DNA from: Saprospiraceae bacterium
GTDB taxonomy: Bacteria; Bacteroidota; Bacteroidia; Chitinophagales; Saprospiraceae
Reading direction: 5' to 3'
DNA length: 64,000 nucleotides
NCBI GenBank assembly: GCA_016717655.1
Contig: JADKFC010000006.1
Location: 124,001-188,000, forward strand
The notes under the pieces were generated by a model. It did no database searches, was not told the origin of the DNA, and was given only the letters and a program-made list of their open reading frames with translations. Shown here piece after piece: positions 55,868-63,679 of the stretch (the stretch's first letter is position 1; each line of letters starts with the position of its first letter). The position numbers and the translations under genes were made by a program.

Positions 55868-58800
55868 ATGTAATTGTCAATCCAAGCCCAGAATTCACTC
55901 AACAGCCACAGGACATGTTTGTATGTGAAGGCAATACCGCGACAGTGAATAGCCTGGCATTCGTTGCCAATGGAAGCCCATTGAGTTACATCCTTCAAGT
56001 TCAGCAAGGTGCCGGATTCACAACTGTAGCAACCAATGCTACGGGCAGTTTTATCATCCCAAATGTGAGTCCTGCCATGAATGGTAGCGTTTACCGAATA
56101 TTGGCACATGCAGACCATAATCCAATGCCAGATTGTGAAACCTCATCTCAGTTGATCCAACTCTTTGTGCAAAACGATCAGGGACTGGCATGTAACAATA
56201 TGGTCAATTATTCCATTGATGAAAATTGTATCGGTCTCATTACCGCCGACATGGTCATGGAGGGTGATTTTATAAACGATTTTTATATTATAACCTTAAC
56301 CAATGCTGCAGGTCAACCAGTGCCTAATCCAATTGGTCAGGAGCATATTGGAGAAATATTGACAGCTACCATAACAGATATCTGTACCGGCAATAGCTGT
56401 AGTGGAAATATTAGTATCGAGGATAAACTGGCGCCAATTGTGGAGTGTGATCTGCCTATGTGCGACCTCTTGACCCTCAGTGGTGAATGGGATAGCTCAG
56501 ACAATGCTTTCTCTCCAGGTCAGTGTTGGGCCTTTGATGGCTTCACACCCAATCCAAATATATTGTACGATGTGCTTCAATTTACAGTGGCTGTAGGAGG
56601 CGATTATACCTTCACCATGGATGATTCACCTAATTATGATGGTATTGCCGGAATCTTTGCCGGTAACTTTGATGCCAATGATCCATGTGCTAATCTAATT
56701 GGAGGTGATGATGATATCAATGGTATTTTTGAAACAGAACCATCATTTACCATTACCCTTACACCGGGCACCTACTATCTGGTGAGCAGTACCTGGACCT
56801 CAGGTCAAATGGGAATATACAACTGGACATTTAGTGGGCCGGCTGCACTGCAGACACCATGCGACTTCACCTGTTTAGATAAAGAAGGAATATTAAATGG
56901 AGACATTGAGATTCCAGAGCCAGTAGTATTTGATTGTTCTGATTACACCGTCACCCATAAAGTTACCGTAACCGGAGATGAATGTATTGGAGAAAACCTG
57001 GTGATTGAGTACCTGGTAAAAGATAAATTTGGTTATCAATCCAATTGTATTCAAACCATTGCCATCAGACCATTGGGTATCGATGATGTTATATATCCAG
57101 TGAGTCCTGTAATATTGACATGCAATTCAGGGGTAAGTCCTGAAGAAATCAGCAACTACTTTGAGGATGTAAGTTATGGATACCCGCATGTGTATAATTT
57201 CCTGGGGGACGTTCAGCCACTCGACAATTCCACTTGCAATGTGTATGCTGCTTACCATGATGCAACCATTGCCGCTTGTGGTTACCAATGTCTTGGCAAC
57301 TCTAAAGTGGTGCGCACATGGACCCTGTTAGATTGGTGTACTCAGGAAACAGCAACGTACGTACAGATCATCAAAGCAGTAGATACCAAAGCACCAACCT
57401 TCATCGTAAAAGATGTAACCGTGAGTGTAAACCCATGGGGCTGTGTAGCAAACTTCCAGGCACCAATGCCATGGGAATTGCAGGATAACTGCGATGCACA
57501 CCCAGTATGGTGGTTAGAAGGCCCAGCAGGAGTAGTAATTACAGGTAATTCAACAGATGGATACTTTGTAACAGGCGCACCTAAAGGCACGCACGCATTT
57601 ACATACAAAGCAGTAGACTGTTGCGGAAATATCGGAAGTGCAGTAGCATACATAACTGTATTCGACAGAAGCGCACCGGTAGCAGTAGCTAAGCAGAACA
57701 TCGTAATCAGTTTGACAGGATCAGGCACAGGCGGAGACGGAGCAGCGAAATTGTATACATGGCATGTAGACAATGGCAGCTACGATCACTGTACAGCAGT
57801 GAAGTTAGAGTTGAGAAGACCTGACGGAGCACCTGATTGTGGAAACTTAGGAATTGATGACCACAACAACAACGTAACATTTGACGATGATGATTCAGCA
57901 TCACCACAAGTAAGATGGGCACACCCACAAGATGACAGAGACGACACCGACAACGGAGCGTACGTTAAATTCTGTTGTGATGACTTAGGATCAGAAATCA
58001 GTGTAGTACACCAGGTAATCATGCGAGTATGGGATGATGGCAACATGAACGGCGTAATCGGGGATAACCTGATCATCGACGGCATGCAGGATAACTACAA
58101 CGAGACATGGGCGGACATCAGAGTAGAGAACAAAATTCCACCAGTATTGGTATGTCCATTGGATGCAACCATTACATGTGATATGGAGTTGAACTTAGCT
58201 ACCACATGGACAAGTGTAGACAGTGTAAACCTGACAATGACAGGCGGCCCTGCAACAGCATATGACCTATGTAACGGAATTGGAGTAGAATACAAAGACA
58301 CTCCAAGCTGGACCAACACATGTGAAAACGTAGGAAGGATCAGAAGAGAGTTCAGAGCAGTAAAAGGCGACAAGACCGTAAACTGTTACCAGAACATCAC
58401 AGTATCAGCCTTACCAAGCACCTTTGTGGTAACCCCACCAAGCAGCAGCGTGTTGGATGCACCATGTGATTTCAACGAAGGCGACATCAAAGACAGCGAC
58501 AAACCAAAAGTACAGGGAGGTCCATGTGATGTAATCGGCGAGAACATCCACATCGATACATTCTTATTTGAAGATGGAGTATGTAAAAAATGGAGAGTAA
58601 CTTATAATTACATCAACTGGTGTACAAGTGAGCAAAAAGGTCCATATGTAAAATACTACAAATATAAAGACGATGTTAAACCAGTGTTGACATGTCAAGA
58701 TCAAATGTTTGCAGCGAACCCAAATCCACAGAATCCAAATGGCAACTGTGAAGGAACTGTAAACTTGGAAGCAAGTGCAACAGACGAAGGTGGCTGTACA

Positions 58801-59850
58801 GCAAATGGCTGGTTGAAATGGCAAGTATTTGTTGACCTATGGGGCAACGGAACAACAGACTATGAGTTCTCAAGTTTCTTACCATCAACAGACAACAACT
58901 TAGGCAACGACACCAACCAGAATGGTATCAATGACAGATATGTAGCACCAACAGCAAGTGGAGCAACCTTGAAAGTACCAGCATTTGTATTGGATGCTGA
59001 GAACAGTGTACACAAAGTCAGATGGAAAGTAACAGACGGTTGCGGCAACGTAACAGACTGCTACAGCACATTCATGGTAGTAGACAAAAAAGCACCAACA
59101 CCATACTGTATCAGCTTGAGTTCAGCAGTAATGCAGAACGGTCAGGTAGAATTGTGGGCGATAGACTTCGACAAAGGATCATTTGACAACTGTACACCAA
59201 GGAATGCGTTAATGTACACATTCAATGGAGAGTTCCCAGTATGGTCAAGAATCACAGAGGAGCACTACTTCAAAGGAGCAGGCTTAAGTGCCACAGTAGC
59301 AGAATACAATGCAGGCAACGCACAGAGATGGGTACCATCATACAGAAGTTCAGCAATGATCTTTAACTGTGACGATGTAGAAGCATCCCCAATCACATTG
59401 AACATGAGTGTATGGGATAGCAGACAAAACACAGATTTCTGTTCAGTAGAATTGACATTGGTAGACAACCAGGGAGCATGTGGTGGAAGCCGCATGAGTG
59501 TAGGTGGAGACATCAAAACTGAAAAGGGACTGGGCATCAAAAATGTAGCCGTAAAACTGAGGAGCAATCAGGCAGGCATGGAAAAACAACGACTGACAGA
59601 TGTAAGCGGAGACTATATGTTTGGAGACTTACCGGTCATGGTAGACTACCACATCACAGGTGAGAAACGAGACGACTGGATGAATGGAGTAAGTACCTTA
59701 GACCTGGTGATGATCCAACGTCACATCCTGGGAGTAGCACCTTTTAACAATGGCTATAAGATGGTAGCTGCGGATGTAAACAACGACGTCAAGGGTAACA
59801 GCGAGCGACCTGGTGATATTGAGAAAGATGATCCTGGGATTGATAGCTGA
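55843..59850 (+). CDS. Giant protein segment 5: cysteine-rich HYR-like region
   Basis: About 1,330 residues. It begins ...SIDVIVNPSPEFTQQPQDMFVCEG, then a pre-peptidase-like domain (GGDYTFTMDDSPNYDGIAGIF). A long run of HYR/Ig-like modules follows, each with the pattern VDTKAPTFIVKDVTV, VTDGCGNVTDCYSTFMVVDKKAPTP and similar. It closes with a Cna-B/carboxypeptidase-regulatory-like unit (GGDIKTEKGLGIKNVAVKLRSN). From about 57.3 kb codon use changes strongly (see findings). The end beyond 59795 is out of frame. Confidence 0.82.
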   Translation, partial: GCRGTASIDVIVNPSPEFTQQPQDMFVCEGNTATVNSLAFVANGSPLSYILQVQQGAGFTTVATNATGSFIIPNVSPAMNGSVYRILAHADHNPMPDCETSSQLIQLFVQNDQGLACNNMVNYSIDENCIGLITADMVMEGDFINDFYIITLTNAAGQPVPNPIGQEHIGEILTATITDICTGNSCSGNISIEDKLAPIVECDLPMCDLLTLSGEWDSSDNAFSPGQCWAFDGFTPNPNILYDVLQFTVAVGGDYTFTMDDSPNYDGIAGIFAGNFDANDPCANLIGGDDDINGIFETEPSFTITLTPGTYYLVSSTWTSGQMGIYNWTFSGPAALQTPCDFTCLDKEGILNGDIEIPEPVVFDCSDYTVTHKVTVTGDECIGENLVIEYLVKDKFGYQSNCIQTIAIRPLGIDDVIYPVSPVILTCNSGVSPEEISNYFEDVSYGYPHVYNFLGDVQPLDNSTCNVYAAYHDATIAACGYQCLGNSKVVRTWTLLDWCTQETATYVQIIKAVDTKAPTFIVKDVTVSVNPWGCVANFQAPMPWELQDNCDAHPVWWLEGPAGVVITGNSTDGYFVTGAPKGTHAFTYKAVDCCGNIGSAVAYITVFDRSAPVAVAKQNIVISLTGSGTGGDGAAKLYTWHVDNGSYDHCTAVKLELRRPDGAPDCGNLGIDDHNNNVTFDDDDSASPQVRWAHPQDDRDDTDNGAYVKFCCDDLGSEISVVHQVIMRVWDDGNMNGVIGDNLIIDGMQDNYNETWADIRVENKIPPVLVCPLDATITCDMELNLATTWTSVDSVNLTMTGGPATAYDLCNGIGVEYKDTPSWTNTCENVGRIRREFRAVKGDKTVNCYQNITVSALPSTFVVTPPSSSVLDAPCDFNEGDIKDSDKPKVQGGPCDVIGENIHIDTFLFEDGVCKKWRVTYNYINWCTSEQKGPYVKYYKYKDDVKPVLTCQDQMFAANPNPQNPNGNCEGTVNLEASATDEGGCTANGWLKWQVFVDLWGNGTTDYEFSSFLPSTDNNLGNDTNQNGINDRYVAPTASGATLKVPAFVLDAENSVHKVRWKVTDGCGNVTDCYSTFMVVDKKAPTPYCISLSSAVMQNGQVELWAIDFDKGSFDNCTPRNALMYTFNGEFPVWSRITEEHYFKGAGLSATVAEYNAGNAQRWVPSYRSSAMIFNCDDVEASPITLNMSVWDSRQNTDFCSVELTLVDNQGACGGSRMSVGGDIKTEKGLGIKNVAVKLRSNQAGMEKQRLTDVSGDYMFGDLPVMVDYHITGEKRDDWMNGVSTLDLVMIQRHILGVAPFNNGYKMVAADVNNDVKGNSERPGDIEKDDPGIDS

Positions 59851-60061
59851 GTTGCCAAACAACGATAGCTGGCGCTTCCTGGATGCAGCCAATCCGATTG
59901 TAGATGTACAGAACCCATGGCCATTGGATGAAGAGATTGTAATAGAAGGCGTTGACCATGACATGATGCAGGAGCACTTTATGGGTGTGAAAGTAGGAGA
60001 CGTGAGTCAGGATGCGAGTGCAAATGGCATTGAGGCAGAGACAGAACATCATCCAGATTGA
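59796..60061 (+). CDS. Giant protein segment 6: dockerin-like segment
   Basis: Joined to segment 5 by removing one G at 59793-59795, it reads VAADVNNDVKVTASDLVILRK, then MILGLIAELPNNDSWRF and FMGVKVGDVSQDASAN. The paired D-x-N-x-D-like loops and the LVILRKMILG helix are the dockerin type I pattern seen just before T9SS sorting domains in this phylum. Confidence 0.75.
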
Positions 60062-60717
60062 TATTGCAGGCAGAAGATAGAGAAGTGAAAGCCGGTGAGC
60101 TGGTAAGAATGGACATCAGGGCCGATCAAATGGACAATGTCAATGGCATGCAGTTTACCCTGAGAATGCAAGGCTTTGTAGTAGAAGGCATAGAGTCCGG
60201 CAAGCTAACGGTAGATGGAAGCAATTACGGCAGTCCTGCAGCAGGAGAAATGACCTTTAGCTGGTCTGATGAAAACGGAGTAAGTGCAGGCAGCGATGAA
60301 GTGTTGTTTACCGTAATTCTGAGGTCAGAGCAGGGCGGCAAAATGAGTGAAATGATAGAGCTGGGATCATGGACCACAAGGGCTGAAAGTTATAGCGGCG
60401 AAGAATTTGAGGTAAGTAAGGTAGAATTGAGGATAGGAAAAGAAGATGAAGTTGGCAGTTTTGCCCTTTATCAGAATGAGCCCAACCCATTCAGAACTTC
60501 AACTTTAATTGGGTATAGAATTCCAAATAAAGAGACCGTAGAATTGAGCGTTAGCGATGTTACTGGAAAGATATTGTTTAAGCGGAAAATAGATTCTAAT
60601 CGCGGATATAATTCAATAGAAATCGAAAGAAAATTATTCCCTGTTACCGGCATTTATTATTATACTGTAACAGCTGGATCATTTACAGCAACCAAAGGGT
60701 TGGTTGTTTTAGAATAA
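60058..60717 (+). CDS. Giant protein segment 7: cohesin-like and T9SS sorting domains
   Basis: The first part (REVKAGELVRMDIRADQMDN, VNGMQFTLRMQGFVVEGIES) resembles cohesin-like beta domains that follow dockerin segments. The last roughly 75 residues (FALYQNEPNPFRTSTLIGYR, SVSDVTGKILFKRKID, GIYYYTVTAGSFTATKGLVV) are a clear T9SS type A sorting domain, targeting the whole protein for export and surface attachment. Confidence 0.88.
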   Translation: MILQAEDREVKAGELVRMDIRADQMDNVNGMQFTLRMQGFVVEGIESGKLTVDGSNYGSPAAGEMTFSWSDENGVSAGSDEVLFTVILRSEQGGKMSEMIELGSWTTRAESYSGEEFEVSKVELRIGKEDEVGSFALYQNEPNPFRTSTLIGYRIPNKETVELSVSDVTGKILFKRKIDSNRGYNSIEIERKLFPVTGIYYYTVTAGSFTATKGLVVLE

Positions 60718-60738
60718 TTTAATTTTAAAAGAAATAAA

Positions 60739-60769
60739 ATCACCGGAAAGGGCTTCCGGTGATTTTTTA
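60739..60769 (+). terminator. Rho-independent terminator of the giant gene
   Basis: ATCACCGGAA and TTCCGGTGAT form a 10-bp stem with a short loop and run into six T. It begins 21 bases after the stop codon. Confidence 0.88.
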
Positions 60770-60787
60770 TTTAAAAAATATTAAGCA

Positions 60788-61412
60788 ATGAACGAAGAGT
60801 TTGTGTTACCTGCTCTCAGCAGAAAATATTGATAAATACAAGTTGTGGTGGAATACCTTAACGGATCCCTGGAAAATAGCATTCAACGCTGTTTACACAA
60901 ATGCGTACACTACTGATCTACCAGGTGATGACACATTAAATTTGATCTGCAATGTATCCGTTATGCGTTTTGCAGGCCCCACTGCCATGTACCCCAATAT
61001 GCAAACTGAGTTGGAAGATATGAGTGGCATATCGCAACTAAATAATTTGAAGATTCTGGTAGTGGTCAACCACAATGTCACATCATTGAAAGGAGTTGAA
61101 GGGCTCAATAATCTTGAATCCTTGTTTGTGTTTGAAAATAAAATTTGTGACATTAGTAGTGTAAGCAGCCTTACCAATCTAAAGGAATTTTATTTCCAAT
61201 CCAATTTGGTAACTTCATTAAAGGATTTGTCTCAAAACTTTAATTTAAGAACGATTTATTGCAGCAGAAACAAACTGGAAAACCTCGAGGGTATTACGGA
61301 GCAACATGCAGATCAATTGACAAATGTTATTTGTTTACCCAATGAATTGTTGAAAGACAGAGATATCATTCAATTTGAGAATAAGGTGGGTATAAGGTGT
61401 AATAAAGGGTAA
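60788..61412 (+). CDS. Leucine-rich repeat protein
   Basis: About 207 residues. The ATG at 60788 would give MNEE and then the LRR frame if one T were removed at 60800-60802; otherwise translation would begin at the TTG at 60801. Repeats of about 22 residues are visible: ISQLNNLKILVVVNHNVTSLKGV, LNNLESLFVFENKICDISSV, LTNLKEFYFQSNLVTSLKDL and FNLRTIYCSRNKLENLEGI, close to the internalin-like L-x-x-L-x-x-L-x-x-N-x-I pattern. The protein has no signal peptide, so it is probably cytoplasmic and binds another protein. It ends 1 base before the PKHD hydroxylase start, which suggests cotranslation and a functional link. Confidence 0.75.
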
Positions 61413-61413
61413 A

Positions 61414-62103
61414 ATGGAACACGATATACACATTATCCAGAATTTATTGAACGAACGTGAGCTAAGCATGGTAACCATGGTATTAAGCCAACTGAGTTTT
61501 CGGGATGGTTCTGGTACAGCCAGTGATGCGGCCAGGGCGGTGAAAAACAATCTTCAAGTGCCTAAAAGCGAAGATCATCTGAAACAACAAATTGATGGAA
61601 TTGTGATGCAGGCTCTTTCATCCAATCCTTATGTTCAAAATAATTTGTTGCCCTACAAAGTATTGCCGTGCCTTATTAGCAAGTATGAAGCAGGGATGTA
61701 TTATGGCAAGCATGTAGATTCACCTCTTATGGCAGATCCCATGGTAGGTATCGTACGAACAGATCTTGCTATGACCTTGTTTTTAACGGATGCTTCAGAT
61801 TATGAAGGAGGAGAACTTTGCCTGGAATTGAATGAAGGAGAGAGGCAAATAAAATTAAACCGAGGGTCTGCTATTATTTACCCTGCCAGTGTCTTGCATC
61901 GTGTCAATACCATAAACTCAGGTCAGCGCATCGCTATAATAACATGGATACAATGTTTGATTGCAGATATTGAAAAGAGAAAATTGGTAGCTCAGATAAA
62001 AAATATCCAAAGCCAACTTGAAGCGTTAGACCCAAAGTCAACAACAGCTTTATCCTTGCTTCAGGTGTATAGTAACCTCATGAAAATGTGGGTTGAACTT
62101 TAG
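61414..62103 (+). CDS. PKHD-type 2-oxoglutarate/Fe(II) dioxygenase (PiuC/YbiX-like)
   Basis: 229 residues. The double-stranded beta-helix carries iron ligands His100 and Asp102 (YYGKHVDSPLM) and His162 (VLHRV), with the 2-oxoglutarate-binding Arg172 (GQRIAIITW). The N-terminal FRDGSGTASDAARAVKNNLQ is characteristic of the PKHD family, which includes iron-regulated YbiX and PiuC. It hydroxylates an unidentified substrate in the cytoplasm. The gene follows the LRR gene by one base and overlaps, tail to tail, the last four bases of the methyltransferase-like gene. Confidence 0.92.
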   Translation: MEHDIHIIQNLLNERELSMVTMVLSQLSFRDGSGTASDAARAVKNNLQVPKSEDHLKQQIDGIVMQALSSNPYVQNNLLPYKVLPCLISKYEAGMYYGKHVDSPLMADPMVGIVRTDLAMTLFLTDASDYEGGELCLELNEGERQIKLNRGSAIIYPASVLHRVNTINSGQRIAIITWIQCLIADIEKRKLVAQIKNIQSQLEALDPKSTTALSLLQVYSNLMKMWVEL

Positions 62104-63095
62104 TCGTAAATTGGAGAGACATAAAAACCTGGAACATCGGTTATTTTATACTGAATTTTAAGTTGACTGGGACAAGGATTATATTTTTCAGGATTAAAGG
62201 CCAACAATGGCATCGTAAGGCCTGATTGCTTGTGGCTTATTTTTTCGCCTTCATAAACGTTGATTTCGGTAAAAAAATATAGTTGTTCTTGTAGGGGCTC
62301 TGTTGCAGAAAAATCAGAGAGTTTAATTGTAAACACTTCAAACTGATTACTCGGGCATTTTCCACCTATACTTTTTAAATTGATAAGGTCCATTTTGTTT
62401 AAAATAGAATTGGATTGTCGATCCAGTGTTCCCAGACTTACAGTAATATTCTGAGGAATAAAAACGCCTTTTTCAGCTAATTGTGGACAAAGGTTAATTG
62501 TGAGAGGTACCTGCATTTCCTTGCGCAAGGCCAATTGCATGGTTTCAGATAAAATGATATCGGGTCTTTCCTTTTCTTCAAATTGGAACTGGGTGCCATC
62601 CACCATTAAACTTTGTCTAATCCAGGGTGAAATTCCCAGGACTTCAATGGATTTTTGTAAAAGGTGAAAAGTTTCGGGAATTATTTCCATCAGCGTAAAT
62701 TCTATTTCTGCTGGAGTAAATCGAAAAATACTTGGCAGAATTAAGGGAGCATATGGACCGGTACCCGCATAACAAAGGTGAATTTTCTTGCCCGGCTTTA
62801 TTTTTTGCTGTTCTTTTATTGCCTTGTAGACACCCCTGATAAAACTTGTTGTTCTTTTATAATCTATAAGGCAATGCAAAGCTGAAAGTGCATTGACGGC
62901 TTTTCCGTTGGTCAACAATAAATCAGGAGAAAGTTCATTTCTATTTTCATCAATTGAATGAATGGTATCAAGAGTTCTCAATAGGGACTGACAAGCGTTC
63001 CTCAAATCTATAGGAGTAGAAAGGTCGTCAAGGACGATGGAAGTAACCCCGTTTAATGTATCAGAAAAGTCGGGATTTATTTGAATGAAAGACAT
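62100..63095 (-). CDS. Class I SAM methyltransferase-like protein, PRMT-like features
   Basis: 331 residues. A SAM-binding motif I is visible as KIHLCYAGTGPYAPLIL, followed by the acidic post-I strand EFTLMEIIPETFHLL. Further along, RPDIILSETMQLALRKEMQVP recalls the double-E loop region (SExMxxxLxxE) of protein arginine methyltransferases, and AEKGVFIPQNITVSL recalls the following strand. These are pattern resemblances, not proof. The N-terminal 90 residues are helical and unassigned. It lies downstream of the Rossmann-protein and tail-collar genes on the same strand and probably belongs to their operon. Substrate unknown. Confidence 0.55.
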   Translation of the reverse strand: MSFIQINPDFSDTLNGVTSIVLDDLSTPIDLRNACQSLLRTLDTIHSIDENRNELSPDLLLTNGKAVNALSALHCLIDYKRTTSFIRGVYKAIKEQQKIKPGKKIHLCYAGTGPYAPLILPSIFRFTPAEIEFTLMEIIPETFHLLQKSIEVLGISPWIRQSLMVDGTQFQFEEKERPDIILSETMQLALRKEMQVPLTINLCPQLAEKGVFIPQNITVSLGTLDRQSNSILNKMDLINLKSIGGKCPSNQFEVFTIKLSDFSATEPLQEQLYFFTEINVYEGEKISHKQSGLTMPLLAFNPEKYNPCPSQLKIQYKITDVPGFYVSPIYD

Positions 63096-63131
63096 AAAAT
63101 AGACTGTAGTACAGGTCTTTTGGGTATGTAC

Positions 63132-63656
63132 CTATACTGAAATAACATTATTGTCCATAAACATCAAGTCATTTTCCGTCATGTAGGCAAACAAAACCTT
63201 TTTGTTTTTTTGAGCAAAAGACCCATTAAGTGATTCACATTTATGGTTGTCTAAATCAGAAGGTCGATCCAGCCATAAGTCAGCATTTAAATTTTTGAGT
63301 TCCATTAAAGCCGAGTGTCCTGGCTTGTGTCCAACGACACAAATGACATCAATAGGTATATTTTTATTTAGAACCTCATTGAAATTTGAATAGGTAGAGA
63401 ACTTTGAGGTGTTACCCAAATTATCAACTTGAACCAGACCTGTAATTTGGATTTGGGAGTGGTTTGACAACTTATCCATTAAGAATTCACTTGATGGCCC
63501 TTTACCCCAAACAAGCACGTTGATTTTACTTCCATATATGCTGGTAAATGATTTTTCAGAAACGGATTTGACACCATTCAATTTAAACCATGCACCCGTT
63601 GAAGCCAGCACCAATCCAGCGCCAGATAATGTTACAAACTTTCTCCTATTGAGCAT
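63132..63656 (-). CDS. Twin-arginine-like signal with Gfo/Idh/MocA N-terminal Rossmann domain only
   Basis: 174 residues. The N-terminus MLNRRKFVTLSGAGLVLAS looks like a Tat-type signal (RRKFV, then hydrophobic). A Rossmann-like unit follows: SKINVLVWGKGPSSEFLM, then VIVIPIDVICVVGHKPGHSALM-like strands and NADLWLDRPSDLDN, which matches the EKP-region of oxidoreductases of the Gfo/Idh/MocA family. The C-terminal catalytic domain is absent and the usual Lys is not clearly present, so it is unlikely to be an active dehydrogenase. It is a short relative or binding protein, encoded between the tail-collar and methyltransferase-like genes. Confidence 0.55.
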   Translation of the reverse strand: MLNRRKFVTLSGAGLVLASTGAWFKLNGVKSVSEKSFTSIYGSKINVLVWGKGPSSEFLMDKLSNHSQIQITGLVQVDNLGNTSKFSTYSNFNEVLNKNIPIDVICVVGHKPGHSALMELKNLNADLWLDRPSDLDNHKCESLNGSFAQKNKKVLFAYMTENDLMFMDNNVISV

Positions 63657-63679
63657 TTGTTATTTTATTAGGGATTAAA

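Larger units (their letters stand above)
49928..60717 (+). pseudogene. Giant T9SS-secreted surface protein (about 3,600 residues), six frameshifts as read
   Basis: Seven consecutive frame segments on one strand form one gene: sequence themes continue across every junction and no start region or terminator intervenes. Order: signal peptide, choice-of-anchor J-like domain, PKD/Ig-like regions, a propeller-like stretch, 183-residue tandem modules, more Ig-like modules, a long cysteine-rich HYR-like region, a dockerin-like segment and a T9SS type A sorting domain. Junctions lie near 51905, 52253-52256, 53003-53006, 55841-55844, 59793-59795 and 60041; several are clear base-run indels. A promoter precedes it and a terminator follows. 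Likely a surface adhesin or matrix protein; activity unknown. Confidence 0.82.
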
